Below the pieces are notes generated by a model. That model ran no database searches. It was not told where the DNA came from and saw nothing but the letters and a program-made list of their open reading frames with translations. Positions 61,213 to 64,000 of a stretch of DNA of 64,000 nucleotides are shown here, in pieces. The stretch comes from Candidatus Melainabacteria bacterium. GTDB taxonomy: Bacteria > Cyanobacteriota > Vampirovibrionia > Obscuribacterales > Obscuribacteraceae. A program made the translations under genes and the position numbers. The stretch lies in NCBI GenBank assembly GCA_003963305.1, contig RXJR01000017.1:62001-126000 (forward strand), in the 5' to 3' direction. The first letter of the stretch is position 1, and each line of letters starts with the position of its first letter.

Positions 61213-64000
61213 GTGCCATTCGATTTCTTAAAACCAAAACCCAAGTCTACTGTCACTCGATATCCAACTGACTTTTTGCTAGGAGACCTGCTCGTCAAAG
61301 CAGGACTGGTTTCCCAGCAGCAGCTGGACGAGGCGGTGAAGCTGGCTGGCAGCAAGAACGTTCACGTCGGGCAGATGTTGATCAATTTCCGCTATATCTC
61401 GCCAAGAGATTTGCAGGCGGCAGTGGACGCTCAATCGATGTTGCGAGACAGAACCATCGACCAGCATCTTGCTGCTGGTTGTTTGAAAATTGCTTGCAAG
61501 ACAGGCATGACATTTGCAGAAGTTGTGCGAGACCAGCATGCCGGGACAGGCGAGGGTTCGTCAAACAAGCTGGGCGAGCTTCTCTCCGAAGCCGGCCTGG
61601 TCACCAAAGAGCAGCTCGCTAAGTCGATGGGACGCAGCCAGGCAACTGGCTTGCCGCTCGGTCGAATATTGGTTTTGAATGGTGCGCTCCCTGAAACGAT
61701 TTTGACGATGGCTCTGGAAATCCAGGTTCGCATCCGTGACGGCATGATGTCTCGCGAAGAAGCGATCAATGCTCTGCGCACGGCCGGCGGTGGAGAGGAA
61801 GGGACTGACCAACAGCATCACGTGGACGAGACGTTGCGCATGTCGCTCATGCAGCCTCGCAAAAAGGGTGTACGGCTGGGTGAATTGATGGTCATGGCCG
61901 GTCTACTGAACGAGACCGACGTGATGAATGCACTCGAATTGGGTCTGGTGAACAATCAACAGATCGGACAGGTGCTGGTCGAGCAAGGTTACGTCTCTGA
62001 TGAACTGCTTGGCGCCGCCTTAGAATTGCAGCGGCGTATCGATGAAGACAAGTTGTCTCCACAAGATGCTGCCGATGCGTTAAAGCAGATCAAAGCGACC
62101 GGTCAGGATGTTTCGACTGTGCTCGAAACTATAGATGAACAGGTGGCAGAGGCTGAATCCAAACAGATTGTTTCTTTCGACAAAATGCTTATGCTGGCGC
62201 GCGTTGTTACTCAAGATGATATTGATAATGCGCTGGAAAAGTCGGCTAAAAACGCGCAGCTTCTGGCCAAAGTTTTGCATATGACAGGTTACATTGATGA
62301 ATTGACAATGCAATGTGTTTTGCAGTGTTACACCATGATGTCTAATGGTTTCCTCACCCAGGACGATGCCATTGTCACGCTCGACTACTGTCTGAACAGG
62401 CAGGAAAAGATCAGCTTTGCCGAGGCTCTTGCTCACATAGGTTGGAACGCCACTATGCCGATGCAGGTGCAGGGCGCTACCTCTGTCGATATCTCGCAAG
62501 TGAAGTTGGGTCTGTTTGGCACCAAGGTTGATACCGTTGAAACGAAAGAAAGAGGCTATTCCCTTGAAGAGTTAGATGCAATCGGCACACCGGCCGCTGC
62601 ACCTCAGGCTGAAACGGTTAAAGAAGTTTATAGCGAAGTCGCGGAAGATTCGTCGCCGGTTGCTGCACCACCAGAGCCACCACCGATGTTGGCATCTTTG
62701 CTTGACGAGATGCTGGATGATTCTGAAGAAGTTGCTTCAGAGCCTGCAGCGTCTAGTGAATTTACCGGTTCGGAATTCGTTCCGGAAGAATTCGTCGCAG
62801 AGGAATTTGTATTTGAAGAGTCCGGTGCTGAGCAGATTGATCTCTCCGAAGTGATTAAGACTGCCGATGAAGCAGAGGAAGCTGTCAGCTTGATTGATGC
62901 CTTCCTGGACGACGACGACTCAATGATTGAAGCAGCGGTACAGAAAGCAAATGACGTTGACCAGACGATGTCGCTTGAAGAAGTGGCGATTGCCGATTCT
63001 GAAAACGCTGAACTCGAGAGCGCCGTCCTTCTTGATGAGCTTGTCGACGGTGTCGCTGGTGCTGTCGATGAGGCTGCAGAACCTTTTGAAGTCTCCGACG
63101 GAATCGAAGCAATGGCAGCTGAAGCGCTTGCTGTTGATGACGCTGGTGCTGAAGTCGTTGAGGAGACTTTCAGTGATGAAGTCGACACGTCGGCAGCTGA
63201 GGTTTCAGTTCCCGAGTCATCACTCGCTCATCTGGATGATGGACCGAGAGACGAAGTACCGTCCATGCTGGGCAGTCTTCTCGATGAAATCAGCGAAGAA
63301 ATTGAATTGAAGGCGATGCTGTCGAAGTCGGTCAACGAAGAGGAATCTTTGGAAGCCGAACAGTCGCAAAGCCTGGAAGATGACAAGGCGGCAATTGAGT
63401 CTCTCGAAAACAAGGTCGTCGAGGCTGCGCAGGAACCGATCTCCGAAGAAGCCGTCGATGCATCGACTTCCTCGTACGATAATTTACCAGCCTTCTTTAA
63501 GGTGCTAGTCGATCAGGAAAAAGCAAAGGAATCAGACACCCAAAAAGTTCCGGCCGTCGATGAAGTGATCAATGCTCTCGACAGTGTTCTGGGCGGAGAA
63601 TCTATTGAAGCGAAGGCTGCCGAGCCTGTTGCAAAAGAAGAGGCTCCGGTGAATGAGAACAAGCTCGTCTCACTCTCCGACTTGCGCGGTCTCTTCTCTG
63701 CCGACAAAGGCACTAATGGTGGTGGCAAAGATGTGGCTCGCGTCTCGCCTACTGATTCGACGTCTAGCTTGCTGGATAAGCTGTTGCCACCCGACCCGGA
63801 AAAGGATGTGGTCAAGAAAGCTGCGGGTGCGGAGACTTCGGCATTAGCAGAGTCCAGGGAGCAAGCAGAAGAAGCCGTCGCTGAAAGTCTACATCCGACA
63901 TCTGCGGAGGACGCCCCCGCGCTGCAGACGACTGAGTCCGAGGTCGCACGACCTGAGATTGCAGAACCTGCGATCGCTGCTTCTGAGTCGTTCAACTCAG
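61213..64000 (+). CDS. very long protein with GspE-N-like repeats and acidic tail, cut by window edge
   Basis: Open from GTG at 61213 to the window edge (at least 929 codons). Residues about 20-440 hold four degenerate copies of a roughly 100-residue module resembling the N-terminal domain of type II secretion/pilus ATPases (MshEN/T2SSE_N): GDLLVKAGLVSQQQLDEAVK, KLGELLSEAGLVTKEQLAKS, RLGELMVMAGLLNETDVMNA and a weaker SFDKMLMLARVVTQDDIDNA. Each half-module ends with a VGQMLI- or IGQVLVEQGYVS-type motif. The rest is acidic, Ala/Glu/Ser/Asp-rich low complexity (EEVASEPAASSEFTGSEFVP) and probably disordered. No ATPase domain is seen in the window. Could be a c-di-GMP-binding scaffold; inference only. 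Confidence 0.7.
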   Translation, partial: MPFDFLKPKPKSTVTRYPTDFLLGDLLVKAGLVSQQQLDEAVKLAGSKNVHVGQMLINFRYISPRDLQAAVDAQSMLRDRTIDQHLAAGCLKIACKTGMTFAEVVRDQHAGTGEGSSNKLGELLSEAGLVTKEQLAKSMGRSQATGLPLGRILVLNGALPETILTMALEIQVRIRDGMMSREEAINALRTAGGGEEGTDQQHHVDETLRMSLMQPRKKGVRLGELMVMAGLLNETDVMNALELGLVNNQQIGQVLVEQGYVSDELLGAALELQRRIDEDKLSPQDAADALKQIKATGQDVSTVLETIDEQVAEAESKQIVSFDKMLMLARVVTQDDIDNALEKSAKNAQLLAKVLHMTGYIDELTMQCVLQCYTMMSNGFLTQDDAIVTLDYCLNRQEKISFAEALAHIGWNATMPMQVQGATSVDISQVKLGLFGTKVDTVETKERGYSLEELDAIGTPAAAPQAETVKEVYSEVAEDSSPVAAPPEPPPMLASLLDEMLDDSEEVASEPAASSEFTGSEFVPEEFVAEEFVFEESGAEQIDLSEVIKTADEAEEAVSLIDAFLDDDDSMIEAAVQKANDVDQTMSLEEVAIADSENAELESAVLLDELVDGVAGAVDEAAEPFEVSDGIEAMAAEALAVDDAGAEVVEETFSDEVDTSAAEVSVPESSLAHLDDGPRDEVPSMLGSLLDEISEEIELKAMLSKSVNEEESLEAEQSQSLEDDKAAIESLENKVVEAAQEPISEEAVDASTSSYDNLPAFFKVLVDQEKAKESDTQKVPAVDEVINALDSVLGGESIEAKAAEPVAKEEAPVNENKLVSLSDLRGLFSADKGTNGGGKDVARVSPTDSTSSLLDKLLPPDPEKDVVKKAAGAETSALAESREQAEEAVAESLHPTSAEDAPALQTTESEVARPEIAEPAIAASESFNS

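Overview
The window looks like a piece of chromosome from a Gram-negative bacterium of moderate GC content. It encodes a 945-residue TonB-dependent outer-membrane receptor, Sec and Tat signal peptides, a TadE/G-like envelope protein and a large hybrid-free two-component kinase. Small operons alternate between strands; the only toxin-antitoxin pair is mazF-like. I saw no phage structural genes, transposase, tRNA, rRNA or CRISPR array. The mix of TPR/hydrolase proteins, a DUF4388-like protein, HTTM proteins and many secreted proteins of unknown function recalls non-photosynthetic relatives of cyanobacteria (Vampirovibrionia, Obscuribacter-like). That placement is inference without a database search.

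Layout. 1-3.4 kb (minus strand): a DapD-like acyltransferase cut by the window edge, coupled to an M20D deacylase, then unknown genes. 3.8-7.0 kb: a CYTH phosphohydrolase, a stand-alone Clp-type AAA+ ATPase with altered active-site motifs, and a Tat-exported protein with two CxCxxC motifs. 7-16 kb: patatin lipase, a LysR regulator divergent from a GNAT enzyme with a clear operator-like palindrome between them, an unknown gene, a truncated MscS channel, an Xaa-Pro peptidase, an APH-like kinase and a His-rich protein. 16.5-19.8 kb: dapC-dapD-dapE, the succinylase branch of lysine/diaminopimelate synthesis and a second DapD in the same window. 19.9-27.5 kb: two glycogen-debranching-type enzymes around a GH144-type glucanase and a GH1 beta-glucosidase. 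27.6-32.2 kb (minus): a His-rich lytic transglycosylase-like protein, then pyrB-pyrC-membrane protein-P-loop kinase.

32.4-38 kb holds a degenerate MurF-like protein, a DUF4241-like protein, a degenerate DCC protein, a CheY-like receiver, a CYCGC-motif lipoprotein-like protein and mnmG. 38-45 kb is an envelope region: an alpha/beta hydrolase with a DUF4384-like tail is translationally coupled to a TPR protein whose caspase domain has lost both catalytic residues. 45-48.3 kb has YchJ, a TPR-thioredoxin gene with an in-frame TGA exactly at the first active-site cysteine (a selenoprotein candidate), the MazF pair, a DHFR-like enzyme and a dual-specificity-type phosphatase. 48.3-53.6 kb has the TonB-dependent receptor with a promoter/operator, and a TadE/G-like protein coupled to a Gly-rich secreted protein. 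53.5-58 kb is a four-gene minus-strand operon: histidine kinase, response regulator, a membrane protein that appears to start with CTG, and an HTTM protein. 58.3-64 kb has a TPR-alpha/beta hydrolase paralogous to the one at 39 kb, a secreted protein, and a very long open frame with repeated GspE-N-like domains and an acidic tail running off the right edge.

The strongest leads are the thioredoxin UGA, the dead caspase-hydrolase pair, a dispersed hairpin repeat with compensatory base changes found just 3' of three unrelated genes, and the two different DapD systems.
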